From assembly GCA_905236225.1 (NCBI GenBank), contig CAJOPM010000223.1, forward strand, positions 1 to 10,325: 10,325 nt of DNA, read 5' to 3'. Source of the DNA: an uncultured Eubacterium sp. (GTDB taxonomy: Bacteria > Bacillota > Clostridia > Lachnospirales > Lachnospiraceae). Under the pieces are notes generated by a model. The model searched no databases and was not told where the DNA came from. It saw only the letters and a program-made list of their open reading frames with translations. Shown here in pieces: positions 1 to 6,959 of the stretch (its first letter is position 1; each line of letters begins with the position of its first letter). The translations under genes and the position numbers were made by a program.

Positions 1-30
1 ATCAGAGAATTATTAGTTGAAGAAGACTAG
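1..30 (+). CDS. 3' end of an unidentified upstream gene (partial)
   Basis: Frame 1 from the left edge reads nine sense codons (IRELLVEED) followed by TAG at 28-30, ending 22 bases before the pyrG start. The other two forward frames stop earlier (14-16 and 18-20), so this is the longest open reading into the window. It fits the tight spacing of the rest of the cluster. Nine residues are too few to name a product, and the frame choice is itself an inference. If real, pyrG is not the first gene of its transcript. Confidence 0.35.
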   Translation: MRELLVEED

Positions 31-40
31 ACATGAAATT

Positions 41-46
41 AGGAGG
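41..46 (+). promoter_or_regulatory. pyrG ribosome binding site (sets the start)
   Basis: A perfect AGGAGG lies six bases before the ATG at 53-55. An in-frame TTG at 17 would add 12 residues (MKKTRHEIRRNK), but that extension would run through this site and would read Met-Ser-Val only at its thirteenth codon. CTP synthases start close to the K-Y/F-V/I-F-V-T-G-G segment, so the ATG at 53 is the start. Confidence 0.9.
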
Positions 47-52
47 AATAAA

Positions 53-1654
53 ATGTCGGTTAAATACGTGTTTGTTACGGGCGGAGTAGTATCCGGATTA
101 GGAAAGGGAATAACTGCAGCATCATTAGGACGTCTGTTAAAAGCCAGAGGCTATAAAGTGACCATGCAAAAATTTGATCCTTATATAAATATGGATCCCG
201 GAACTATGAACCCAATACAGCATGGAGAAGTTTTTGTTACAGAAGATGGCGCAGAGACGGATCTTGATCTTGGACATTATGAAAGATTTATAGATGAGAA
301 TTTGACCAAAAATTCCAATGTTACGACAGGTAAGGTATATTGGTCGGTGCTTCAAAAAGAGCGCAGAGGCGATTACGGTGGCGGTACAGTACAGGTTATA
401 CCGCATATCACAAATGAGATAAAGAGCAGATTTTACAGAAATTTCACATCTGATGAGCTCCATATTGCTATTATAGAGGTGGGCGGTACAGTTGGTGATA
501 TCGAAAGTCAGCCGTTTATAGAGTCCATAAGACAGTTCCAGCAGGAAGTCGGAAAAGAAAACGCTATGCTTATACACGTCACGCTTATTCCTTATATCAA
601 GGCATCAGGCGAACTTAAGACCAAACCGACGCAAACATCTGTTAAGGATTTGCAGAGTATGGGAATCCAGCCGGATGTTATCGTATGTCGAAGCGAGCAG
701 CCGCTCGATCAGGCAATCAAGGATAAGATAGCGCTGTTTTGTAATGTACAAAGCGACAGAGTGTTACAGAACCTTGATGTGGAGTATCTATACGAAGCTC
801 CGCTTATGATGGAAAATGAAAATCTTGCCAAGGTTGCATGCGATTGCCTTCAGCTTGACTGTCCAAAACCTGATCTTAGCGATTGGAACAATTTGGTTGA
901 GGCACTTAAGCATCCTACGCAGGAAGTTGAGATAGCCCTTGTAGGTAAATATATAACTCTTCATGATGCATATATTTCAGTAGTAGAGGCGCTTAAGCAC
1001 GGCGGCATTGCCAGCAAGGCGACGGTCAACATCAAGTGGGTTGACTCAGAAACAATTAATGAGGACAATGTATCTGACGTTTTAGGATCGGTCAGCGGAA
1101 TTTTGGTTCCGGGAGGATTCGGCGATCGAGGAATCGATGGCAAGATTTGTGCAATAAAATATGCCAGAGAAAATAAGATTCCGTATTTGGGACTATGTCT
1201 TGGAATGCAGCTTGCCATTGTTGAGTTTGCCAGGAATGTATGTAATATTAATGATGCTCACAGTGTCGAATTTATGCCTTCAACCAACCATCCGGTAATA
1301 GCACTTATGCCTGATCAGGATGGAGTTGAAGATATAGGGGGAACCCTTAGACTTGGAGCATACAAATGCGTGCTTGAAAAAGATTCAAATGCATATAAAG
1401 TATATAATAGTGAAATTATCAGTGAAAGACACAGACACCGTTATGAGGTGAACAACGATTACAGAAATATATTAATTGAGAATGGTATGAAACTTTGCGG
1501 TATGTCGCCGGATGGCAGAATCGTAGAGATGATAGAAATAAGCGATCATCCGTTCTTTATCGCAACACAGGCGCATCCTGAGCTCAAATCCCGCCCGAAT
1601 CATCCGCATCCTTTGTTCAAGAGTTTTGTGGAGAGCGCAATTAAAAACAAGTAG
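53..1654 (+). CDS. pyrG: CTP synthase (glutamine-hydrolysing)
   Basis: Cytosolic enzyme that makes CTP from UTP, ATP and glutamine-derived ammonia, the last step of de novo pyrimidine nucleotide synthesis. The 533-residue length is typical. The N-terminal synthetase domain (about 1-268) opens with the glycine-rich phosphate loop GGVVSGLGKG (10-19, Lys18) and carries the Mg-binding Asp72 and Glu142, the latter within EVGGTVGDIES. The C-terminal class I glutamine amidotransferase domain (about 290-530) has the oxyanion segment PGGFGDRG (353-360), the nucleophile Cys382 in GLCLGMQ, and His508/Glu510 in AHPE, so the catalytic triad is intact. No residue looks missing. The start is set by AGGAGG at 41-46. 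The start codon is only 22 bases from the preceding stop, so the G-rich reiterative-initiation leader known for Bacillus pyrG is not visible here. Any promoter must lie upstream of the window or inside the preceding gene. The next gene, ftsH, follows after 30 bases. Confidence 0.99.
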   Translation: MSVKYVFVTGGVVSGLGKGITAASLGRLLKARGYKVTMQKFDPYINMDPGTMNPIQHGEVFVTEDGAETDLDLGHYERFIDENLTKNSNVTTGKVYWSVLQKERRGDYGGGTVQVIPHITNEIKSRFYRNFTSDELHIAIIEVGGTVGDIESQPFIESIRQFQQEVGKENAMLIHVTLIPYIKASGELKTKPTQTSVKDLQSMGIQPDVIVCRSEQPLDQAIKDKIALFCNVQSDRVLQNLDVEYLYEAPLMMENENLAKVACDCLQLDCPKPDLSDWNNLVEALKHPTQEVEIALVGKYITLHDAYISVVEALKHGGIASKATVNIKWVDSETINEDNVSDVLGSVSGILVPGGFGDRGIDGKICAIKYARENKIPYLGLCLGMQLAIVEFARNVCNINDAHSVEFMPSTNHPVIALMPDQDGVEDIGGTLRLGAYKCVLEKDSNAYKVYNSEIISERHRHRYEVNNDYRNILIENGMKLCGMSPDGRIVEMIEISDHPFFIATQAHPELKSRPNHPHPLFKSFVESAIKNK

Positions 1655-1684
1655 AGCACTTCGATAGAATGTGCGGAGGATAAT

Positions 1685-4132
1685 ATGGACAATAACAACC
1701 AAGGACCAGGCAATGGTGGTAACAATAACGGACGTAATAATAAAAACGGACAGACAATACTGATATTTGTATTTGCTGCGCTTTTTATGCTCTTTATAAT
1801 GAGCTTTTTGACCAGCCGCATTTCTCAGCTGTCTAATCAGGAAATCAGTTACTCAAAATTTCTCGATATGGTAGAAGATGATGAGGTTGAGAGCGTAACA
1901 TTTGAAAGTTATCAGATTAATATTGTGCCCAAAAGCGAATCAGACTCTAAGGACAATATTCTTACCACCACCTACTATACGGCAAGGATTACAGATGATG
2001 ATCTGCTTGATTTGCTAGAAGAGCACGAGGTAGAAATCAACGGTACTATTCCGAATACTACGGCAAGTGTAATTTATAATATATTAAGCTTTATTATTCC
2101 GATCGTCATTATATGGATTATTTTAGGATTCGCAATGAGAAGAATGGGTGGCTCCGGTGGAATCATGGGCGTTGGAAAAAGCAACGCCAAGGTTTATGTC
2201 GAAAAAGAAACCGGAGTTACGTTTAAGGACGTTGCCGGACAGGATGAAGCCAAGGAATCACTTCAGGAAGCTGTGGACTTTTTGAATAATCCCAAGAAGT
2301 ATACGGCTATAGGAGCAAAACTTCCAAAAGGTGCTTTGCTCGTAGGCCCTCCGGGAACAGGTAAGACACTTCTTGCAAAGGCAATTGCAGGAGAGGCCGG
2401 AGTTCCGTTTTTCTCTATGGCAGGATCTGCGTTTGTTGAGATGTTTGTCGGAGTAGGTGCTTCAAGAGTCAGAGATTTGTTCAAAGAAGCTCAAAAACAA
2501 GCCCCTTGTATAATATTTATAGACGAGATTGATGCTATAGGTAAGAGTCGTGACGGTCATTACGGCGGCGGCAATGATGAACGCGAGCAGACACTTAATC
2601 AGCTCCTTGCAGAGATGGACGGATTTGACTCATCCAAAGGTGTCATGATTCTTGCTGCTACAAACAGACCTGAAGTATTAGACAAGGCGCTTCTTAGACC
2701 GGGACGTTTTGACAGACGTATTATCGTAGAAAAACCGGATCTTAAGGGAAGGGTTGAGACTCTTAAAGTCCACGCCAGAGACGTTCTTATGGATGATACG
2801 GTAGACTTTGACGAGATAGCACTGGCTACGAGCGGCGCAGTAGGATCAGACCTTGCAAATATGATTAACGAAGCTGCGATTAACGCTGTTAAGAGCGGCA
2901 GAAAATATGTAAGTCAGGAAGATCTTTTTGAGGCGGTTGAATTGGTTATCGCCGGTAAAGAGAAAAAAGACAGAATACTCGGTGAGGAAGAGAAGCGAAT
3001 CGTAGCATACCACGAGGTAGGTCATGCGCTTGTAACCGCATTGCAAAAAGATTCAGAGCCCGTTCAAAAGATTACGATTGTACCGAGAACTATGGGCGCG
3101 CTAGGCTATGTTATGCAGGTTCCCGAAGAAGAGAAGTATCTTATGACGGAAAAAGAACTTAGAGCTGACATAGTAACATTTATGGCAGGTCGTGCTGCTG
3201 AAGAAATTGTATTTGATTCAGTAACTACCGGTGCATCTAATGATATAGAAAAGGCAACAAAGACGGCAAGAGCCATGGTTACACAATACGGTATGTCCGA
3301 TAAATTCGGGCTTATGGGCCTTGAGTCAATAGAGAACAGATATTTAGACGGAAGAGCTGTGCTTAATTGCGGTGAAGAAACTGCAAGCCAGATTGACGAA
3401 GAAGTCAAAAAGATACTTAAAGATGCATATGAGCAGGCAAAAGAGCTGCTTAGCGAAAACAGGGAAGTCCTTGATGAGATAGCGGATTATCTGTATGAAC
3501 ACGAGACCATAACAGGTAAAGAGTTTATGAAGATATTCCGTAAACTTAAGGGCATTGAGGAGCCTGAGGAGGATGAAGAGTCAAAGAAAAAAGAAAAGAG
3601 CAGGATTAAAATGAAGCCTGTCTCAAAGAATGAGCCTATTGACCTTCTTAGTCCTGATGAAGAACCTGCTGAAGAAAAGATTGCCAAGGCGCAGCCTGCC
3701 GAAGCAGAGATTTCCATGGCGCAGCCTACTGAAGCAGAGGTCGTAAAGGAAGAGCCAACTGCAGAAAAGATTGCTAATGAAGAGCCTGATCAGGCAGAGC
3801 CACAAGAGGTGGATCCTGAGGATATCGCTCAGATAGATGAGAAGACGGCCATTAGGATGGCAAACATCAAAGCAGAGCATATCGATGTTACGATAACGGA
3901 TGATGAGGTAAAATCAAAACTTGAGATTAACCATCCAATCAAAAAGCAGGCTGATGAGGTTGTAGAAGATATATCTCTTAAAATTGCCAAGGAAGTTACA
4001 AAAGAGCTAAAAGAAGAGGAAGCAAAGCCTAAAATAGACACAACTAAAGAAGTCAAGGAAGCTAAAGAAGAAAAGATATCAAGCGGCGGAGATGAAGAAG
4101 ACAGATTGGAAAGACTGCTTCGAGGAGAGTGA
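1685..4132 (+). CDS. ftsH: ATP-dependent zinc metalloprotease FtsH with long acidic C-terminal tail
   Basis: Membrane-anchored hexameric AAA+ protease that extracts and degrades damaged membrane proteins and selected regulators. Order: Asn/Gly-rich cytoplasmic start (3-22), TM1 (about 23-43), extracytoplasmic domain (about 45-127), TM2 (about 128-149), AAA+ module with Walker A GPPGTGKT (221-228), Walker B IIFIDEID (276-283), pore segment with Phe-Val-Gly near 254-256, and second region of homology ending LRPGRFDR (337-344). The M41 peptidase domain has HEVGH (443-447), with Ala of the commoner HEAGH replaced by Val, and the third zinc ligand Asp520 in GASNDIEKAT. The conserved core ends near residue 622. 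About 190 further residues, rich in Glu, Lys and Pro, follow and include a decapeptide repeat (661-710). At 815 residues it is well above the roughly 640 usual for the family. Start ATG has GGAGGA at 1675-1680. The stop lies six bases before uvrC. Confidence 0.99.
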   Translation: MDNNNQGPGNGGNNNGRNNKNGQTILIFVFAALFMLFIMSFLTSRISQLSNQEISYSKFLDMVEDDEVESVTFESYQINIVPKSESDSKDNILTTTYYTARITDDDLLDLLEEHEVEINGTIPNTTASVIYNILSFIIPIVIIWIILGFAMRRMGGSGGIMGVGKSNAKVYVEKETGVTFKDVAGQDEAKESLQEAVDFLNNPKKYTAIGAKLPKGALLVGPPGTGKTLLAKAIAGEAGVPFFSMAGSAFVEMFVGVGASRVRDLFKEAQKQAPCIIFIDEIDAIGKSRDGHYGGGNDEREQTLNQLLAEMDGFDSSKGVMILAATNRPEVLDKALLRPGRFDRRIIVEKPDLKGRVETLKVHARDVLMDDTVDFDEIALATSGAVGSDLANMINEAAINAVKSGRKYVSQEDLFEAVELVIAGKEKKDRILGEEEKRIVAYHEVGHALVTALQKDSEPVQKITIVPRTMGALGYVMQVPEEEKYLMTEKELRADIVTFMAGRAAEEIVFDSVTTGASNDIEKATKTARAMVTQYGMSDKFGLMGLESIENRYLDGRAVLNCGEETASQIDEEVKKILKDAYEQAKELLSENREVLDEIADYLYEHETITGKEFMKIFRKLKGIEEPEEDEESKKKEKSRIKMKPVSKNEPIDLLSPDEEPAEEKIAKAQPAEAEISMAQPTEAEVVKEEPTAEKIANEEPDQAEPQEVDPEDIAQIDEKTAIRMANIKAEHIDVTITDDEVKSKLEINHPIKKQADEVVEDISLKIAKEVTKELKEEEAKPKIDTTKEVKEAKEEKISSGGDEEDRLERLLRGE
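3665..3814 (+). repeat. Tandem 30-bp repeat encoding Pro-led decapeptides in the FtsH tail
   Basis: Five consecutive 30-base units each begin with a Pro codon and encode PAEEKIAKAQ, PAEAEISMAQ, PTEAEVVKEE, PTAEKIANEE and PDQAEPQEVD (residues 661-710). The first four share the pattern P-[AT]-[EA]-[EA]-[KE]-[IV]-x-x-x-[QE]. The fifth is degenerate. Units 1 and 2 are similar at the DNA level as well (both start CCTGC and end GGCGCAG), which suggests slippage or duplication rather than chance. The phase is exactly 30 bases, so unit gain or loss keeps the frame. Confidence 0.8.
4122..4127 (+). promoter_or_regulatory. uvrC ribosome binding site, shared with a competing ATG
   Basis: GAGGAG sits inside the last codons of ftsH. 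It is 11 bases before the GTG start of uvrC (4139), rather long, and only 4 bases before an ATG at 4132-4134 that overlaps the ftsH stop (TGATG) in another frame. The UvrC frame is fixed by its N-terminus, MFDIEQELKKLPDHPGVYLM, which matches how the family begins, so GTG 4139 is the real start. Close coupling to ftsH translation is likely. Confidence 0.6.
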
Positions 4133-4138
4133 TGCTTC

Positions 4139-6028
4139 GTGTTCGATATAGAACAGGAATTAAAAAAGCTCCCGGATCATCCGGGAGTGTATCTGATGCA
4201 CGATAAGGATGATGCAATTATCTATATAGGTAAAGCTATCAGCCTCAAAAAAAGAGTGCGTCAGTATTTTCAAAGAAGCACTAATAAAGGAGCCAAGATT
4301 GAGAAGATGGTTGAGAATATAGCTCGCTTTGAGTATATTCTTACCGATTCTGAATTAGAGGCTTTAGTACTTGAGTGTAATCTAATAAAAGAGCATCGCC
4401 CAAAATATAATACTATGCTTAAGGATGACAAGAGTTATCCTTATATTAAAGTAACTCTGGGGGAGGAATTTCCCAGAGTTATGTTTTCAAGAAGAATGAA
4501 AAAAGATAAGTCCAAATATTTTGGGCCCTATACAAGCTCTGATGCTGTAAGAGAGACTATAGAGCTTTTGGACAAAGCATATATGCTTCGCACCTGTAAT
4601 AAAAAACTCCCAAAAGATATAGCAAAAGACAGACCTTGTCTTAATTATCATATTGAAAGATGCCTTGCCCCATGCCAGGGCTATATATCATCCGAAGACT
4701 ATAGAAAGAGAATAGATGCAGCGGTTGCATTTTTAAATGGGGACTACAAGAGCCTGTTAGATGAGCTTGAAGAAAAAATGTATAGCGCATCAGATAAATT
4801 AGACTATGAGAAAGCAGGAGAATATAAAGAACAGATAAACGCTCTAAAGCAGATTGCCCAGAAGCAAAAAATGCTTACCTTTGGCGGAGAGGACAGGGAT
4901 TATATAGCACTCGCAAAGGATGTGGCGCAAGCAGTTGTCCAGGTATTCTTTGTAAGAGACGGGCGGCTTATCGGAAGAGAACATTTCTTTATGAATATTC
5001 CGATAGGAGAACAGATAGGCGAAATATTAAAAAGTTTTGCCAAGCAGTTTTATTCAGGAACGCCGTATATACCGTCCGAGATTATATTCCAGGAACCGTT
5101 TGATGAAGCTAAGCTTCTTGGCGAAATGCTTTCAAATAAAAAAGGCAAGAAGGTAACGATTACATTTCCCAAAAAGGGCACCAAAGAAAAATTCATTGTT
5201 CTTGCGGCTCAGAACGCCAGAATGGTTTTAGACAGAGATATCGAAAGAATAAAAAGAGAAGAAGAAAGAACCACAGGAGCGCTAAGACAAATAGAAGAAA
5301 TACTGGGAATGTCAAATCTTAACAGGATCGAAGCATATGATATTTCAAATACAAGCGGATACGAAAGCGTCGGATCTATGGTAGTATATGAGAAGGGACG
5401 TCCGAGCAGGGGTCAGTATCGCAAGTTTAAGATAAAAACAGTAACAGGCCCTGATGATTATGCTTCAATGTATGAGGTGCTCAGCCGCAGATTTAAACGC
5501 GGGAAAAAGATGCGCGAAGAAATGCAGAATAATAACTCTGAAATAATGAGCGGATTTGCGGCATTTCCTGATATAATTTTAATGGATGGCGGCAGAGGAC
5601 AGGTAAATATTGCGCTTAAAGTTTTAGATGAATTAGGGCTTAATATTCCGGTGTGTGGTATGGTCAAAGACGACAGGCACAGAACAAGAGGCCTGTATTT
5701 TGACAACAAAGAGCTTCCCATAGATACGCACTCCGAAGGTTTTATGCTTATAACCAGAATACAGGATGAAGCTCACAGATTTGCCATAGAGTATCATCGT
5801 TCGCTTCGCTCAAAAGGGCAGGTGCACTCTATACTGGATGACATAGATGGAATAGGTCCTAAGAGAAGACGAGCACTTATGAAAACATTTATGGGACTCG
5901 AAGGTATTCGCACGGCAGATGTAGGGACGCTTAGCAAGGTAGAATCTATGGATATGCCCTCGGCTCAGGCCGTATATGATTTTTTCCACAAAGATGCAAA
6001 GGGGGATTTGGACAATGAGTCAGGTTAG
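4139..6028 (+). CDS. uvrC: UvrABC system protein C (excinuclease subunit)
   Basis: Nuclease subunit of bacterial nucleotide excision repair. It is recruited by UvrB at a lesion and cuts on both sides of it. The 629-residue length is normal. The GIY-YIG domain (about 14-93), for the 3' incision, shows GVY (16-18), YIG (29-31), Lys32, Arg39, Tyr43 and Glu79. Cys153, Cys167, Cys175 and Cys179 match the four-cysteine set reported to hold an iron-sulfur cluster in E. coli UvrC. The UVR motif that binds UvrB lies at about 203-238. The RNase H-like domain, for the 5' incision, carries Asp401 (AYDISN), Asp439/440 (GPDDY), Asp483 (LMDGGRGQ) and His546 (DEAHRFA). A helix-hairpin-helix pair closes the protein (about 564-615, IDGIGPKRRR). 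The start is GTG, supported by family N-terminus and the GAGGAG at 4122-4127. Two strong hairpins lie within its first third. The 3' end overlaps hprK by 14 bases. Confidence 0.99.
   Translation: MFDIEQELKKLPDHPGVYLMHDKDDAIIYIGKAISLKKRVRQYFQRSTNKGAKIEKMVENIARFEYILTDSELEALVLECNLIKEHRPKYNTMLKDDKSYPYIKVTLGEEFPRVMFSRRMKKDKSKYFGPYTSSDAVRETIELLDKAYMLRTCNKKLPKDIAKDRPCLNYHIERCLAPCQGYISSEDYRKRIDAAVAFLNGDYKSLLDELEEKMYSASDKLDYEKAGEYKEQINALKQIAQKQKMLTFGGEDRDYIALAKDVAQAVVQVFFVRDGRLIGREHFFMNIPIGEQIGEILKSFAKQFYSGTPYIPSEIIFQEPFDEAKLLGEMLSNKKGKKVTITFPKKGTKEKFIVLAAQNARMVLDRDIERIKREEERTTGALRQIEEILGMSNLNRIEAYDISNTSGYESVGSMVVYEKGRPSRGQYRKFKIKTVTGPDDYASMYEVLSRRFKRGKKMREEMQNNNSEIMSGFAAFPDIILMDGGRGQVNIALKVLDELGLNIPVCGMVKDDRHRTRGLYFDNKELPIDTHSEGFMLITRIQDEAHRFAIEYHRSLRSKGQVHSILDDIDGIGPKRRRALMKTFMGLEGIRTADVGTLSKVESMDMPSAQAVYDFFHKDAKGDLDNESG
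4161..4187 (-). terminator. Intrinsic-terminator-shaped hairpin on the minus strand, inside uvrC
   Basis: CTCCCGGATCATCCGGGAG (4169-4187) forms a perfect 8-bp stem (six G:C pairs) with a 3-base loop. Read on the minus strand the stem is followed by C and then six T (4168-4162 complemented), the classic layout of a Rho-independent terminator for transcription running from uvrC toward ftsH. On the plus strand no T tract follows, so it should not stop uvrC transcription. It encodes LPDHPGV, part of a conserved UvrC motif, so the shape may be a by-product of codon choice. Function is unproven. Confidence 0.35.
4452..4488 (+). other. 10-bp perfect hairpin within uvrC, loop with a Shine-Dalgarno-like sequence
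   Basis: TAACTCTGGG (4452-4461) pairs fully with CCCAGAGTTA (4472-4481) around the 10-base loop GGAGGAATTT. The stem is followed on the plus strand by TGTTTTC (4482-4488), a weak T-rich stretch. The loop and the end of the left arm give GGGGGAGGA, and the right arm ends in the A of an in-frame ATG (Met115 of UvrC). It could be a weak attenuator, an internal start under structural control, or chance within coding sequence encoding VTLGEEFPRVM. Confidence 0.35.
5998..6006 (+). promoter_or_regulatory. hprK ribosome binding site inside uvrC (sets the start)
   Basis: AAAGGGGGA lies about nine bases before the ATG at 6015-6017, within the last uvrC codons. An in-frame ATG at 5976 would add 13 residues, but it has no comparable site before it and the added segment is simply uvrC sequence in another frame. 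MSQVSVKKIVEEMNL resembles the usual HprK N-terminus, so 6015 is chosen. Confidence 0.7.
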
Positions 6029-6938
6029 TGTCAAGAAAATTGTTGAAGAGATGAATCTTAAGGTCTTTACGGAAGGAATAGATTTAGAGAAACAATTTAT
6101 TAAAAAAAGAGACGTTAATCGTCCTGCGCTGCAGCTCAACGGATATTTTGAGCATTTTGAAGAGGAAAGAGTACAGATAATAGGTACGGTTGAACATTCG
6201 TTTTTAAAGAAGATGGACCCGGTAAAAAAGGCGCATGTATTTGAAGAATTTCTTTCGTATTCAATACCCTGTATAATATTTGCAAGGGATTTTGAGCCGA
6301 TAGATGGATTTAAAGACATTGCGCAAAGGAACGGGATACCTATCTTAGGTACCAGTATGGAGACTTCGGTTTTTATGGCGGAGCTTATATACCTGCTCTC
6401 ATGGGAACTTGCACCGAGAATTTCAATACACGGCGTGCTCGTTGACTGCTACGGTGAGGGACTTATGATTACCGGAGAGAGCGGAATAGGAAAGAGCGAG
6501 GCAGCACTTGAGCTTATAAAAAGAGGCCACCGATTAGTTACGGATGACGTTGTAGAGATTAGAAAAATAAATGACCACACACTTGTTGGCACAGCTCCGG
6601 AGATAACAAGGTATTTTATAGAACTTAGGGGAATTGGCATTATCGATGTCAAGACTATGTTCGGAGTGGAAAGTGTCAAAGAAAGACAGAATATAGATTA
6701 TATTATTAATCTTGAAGAGTGGCAAAAAGAAAAAGAATTTGACAGATTAGGTTTACAGGAACAGTACACCGAGATACTTGGGACAAAAGTAATATCTCAG
6801 TCGATTCCTATAAGACCGGGAAGAAACTTAGCTGTTATATGTGAGGCAGCAGCCGTTAATCACAGAGCAAAGAAGATGGGGTACAATGCGGCAGAGGAGC
6901 TCTATCGCAGAGTACAGGAAGGAATGGATAAAGGATAA
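6015..6938 (+). CDS. hprK: HPr kinase/phosphorylase
   Basis: Bifunctional cytosolic enzyme that phosphorylates the phosphotransferase protein HPr on Ser46 and removes that phosphate again. In Firmicutes this reports glycolytic state to CcpA-dependent carbon catabolite control. The 307-residue length is typical. The N-terminal domain spans about 1-130. The C-terminal catalytic domain carries His139 in SIHGVLVDCYG, the P-loop GESGIGKS (154-161), the acidic pair Asp177/Asp178 in TDDVV, the family signature ELRGIGIIDV (203-212), and the C-terminal segment IPIRPGRNLAVICEAAAVNHR (264-284). All key residues are present. ATG 6015 overlaps the uvrC end by 14 bases, which points to translational coupling. 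No HPr gene is in this window, so its substrate must be encoded elsewhere. The M18 peptidase follows after 21 bases. Confidence 0.98.
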   Translation: MSQVSVKKIVEEMNLKVFTEGIDLEKQFIKKRDVNRPALQLNGYFEHFEEERVQIIGTVEHSFLKKMDPVKKAHVFEEFLSYSIPCIIFARDFEPIDGFKDIAQRNGIPILGTSMETSVFMAELIYLLSWELAPRISIHGVLVDCYGEGLMITGESGIGKSEAALELIKRGHRLVTDDVVEIRKINDHTLVGTAPEITRYFIELRGIGIIDVKTMFGVESVKERQNIDYIINLEEWQKEKEFDRLGLQEQYTEILGTKVISQSIPIRPGRNLAVICEAAAVNHRAKKMGYNAAEELYRRVQEGMDKG

Positions 6939-6944
6939 ACATAT

Positions 6945-6950
6945 AGGAGG
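6945..6950 (+). promoter_or_regulatory. M18 aminopeptidase ribosome binding site
   Basis: A perfect AGGAGG, nine bases before the ATG at 6960, lies in the 21-base gap after hprK. With the pyrG site it is the strongest in the window, which suggests this gene is translated efficiently and independently of coupling. Confidence 0.85.
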
Positions 6951-6959
6951 ACATTTATA

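Noticed and set aside
17..52. Upstream TTG start giving a 12-residue longer PyrG
   Set aside because: It would translate through the AGGAGG site, and the added basic residues are not part of the family's N-terminus.
1656..1674. GCAC...GTGC inverted repeat in the pyrG-ftsH gap as a terminator
   Set aside because: Only four base pairs around an 11-base loop and no T tract after it; the ftsH ribosome binding site follows at once.
2168..2188. 7-bp hairpin GGCGTTG/CAACGCC inside ftsH
   Set aside because: No T tract on either strand and it encodes the conserved linker before the AAA+ domain; likely chance.
3106..3408. Minus-strand open frames opposite ftsH and other genes (for example 100 codons here, 146 codons at 137-577)
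   Set aside because: They are shadows of well-conserved plus-strand genes, lack ribosome binding sites and show no recognisable protein motif.
4575..4588. 14-base palindrome AAGCATATATGCTT in uvrC as an operator
   Set aside because: It lies deep in coding sequence (KAYML), far from any promoter, and is AT-rich enough to arise by chance.
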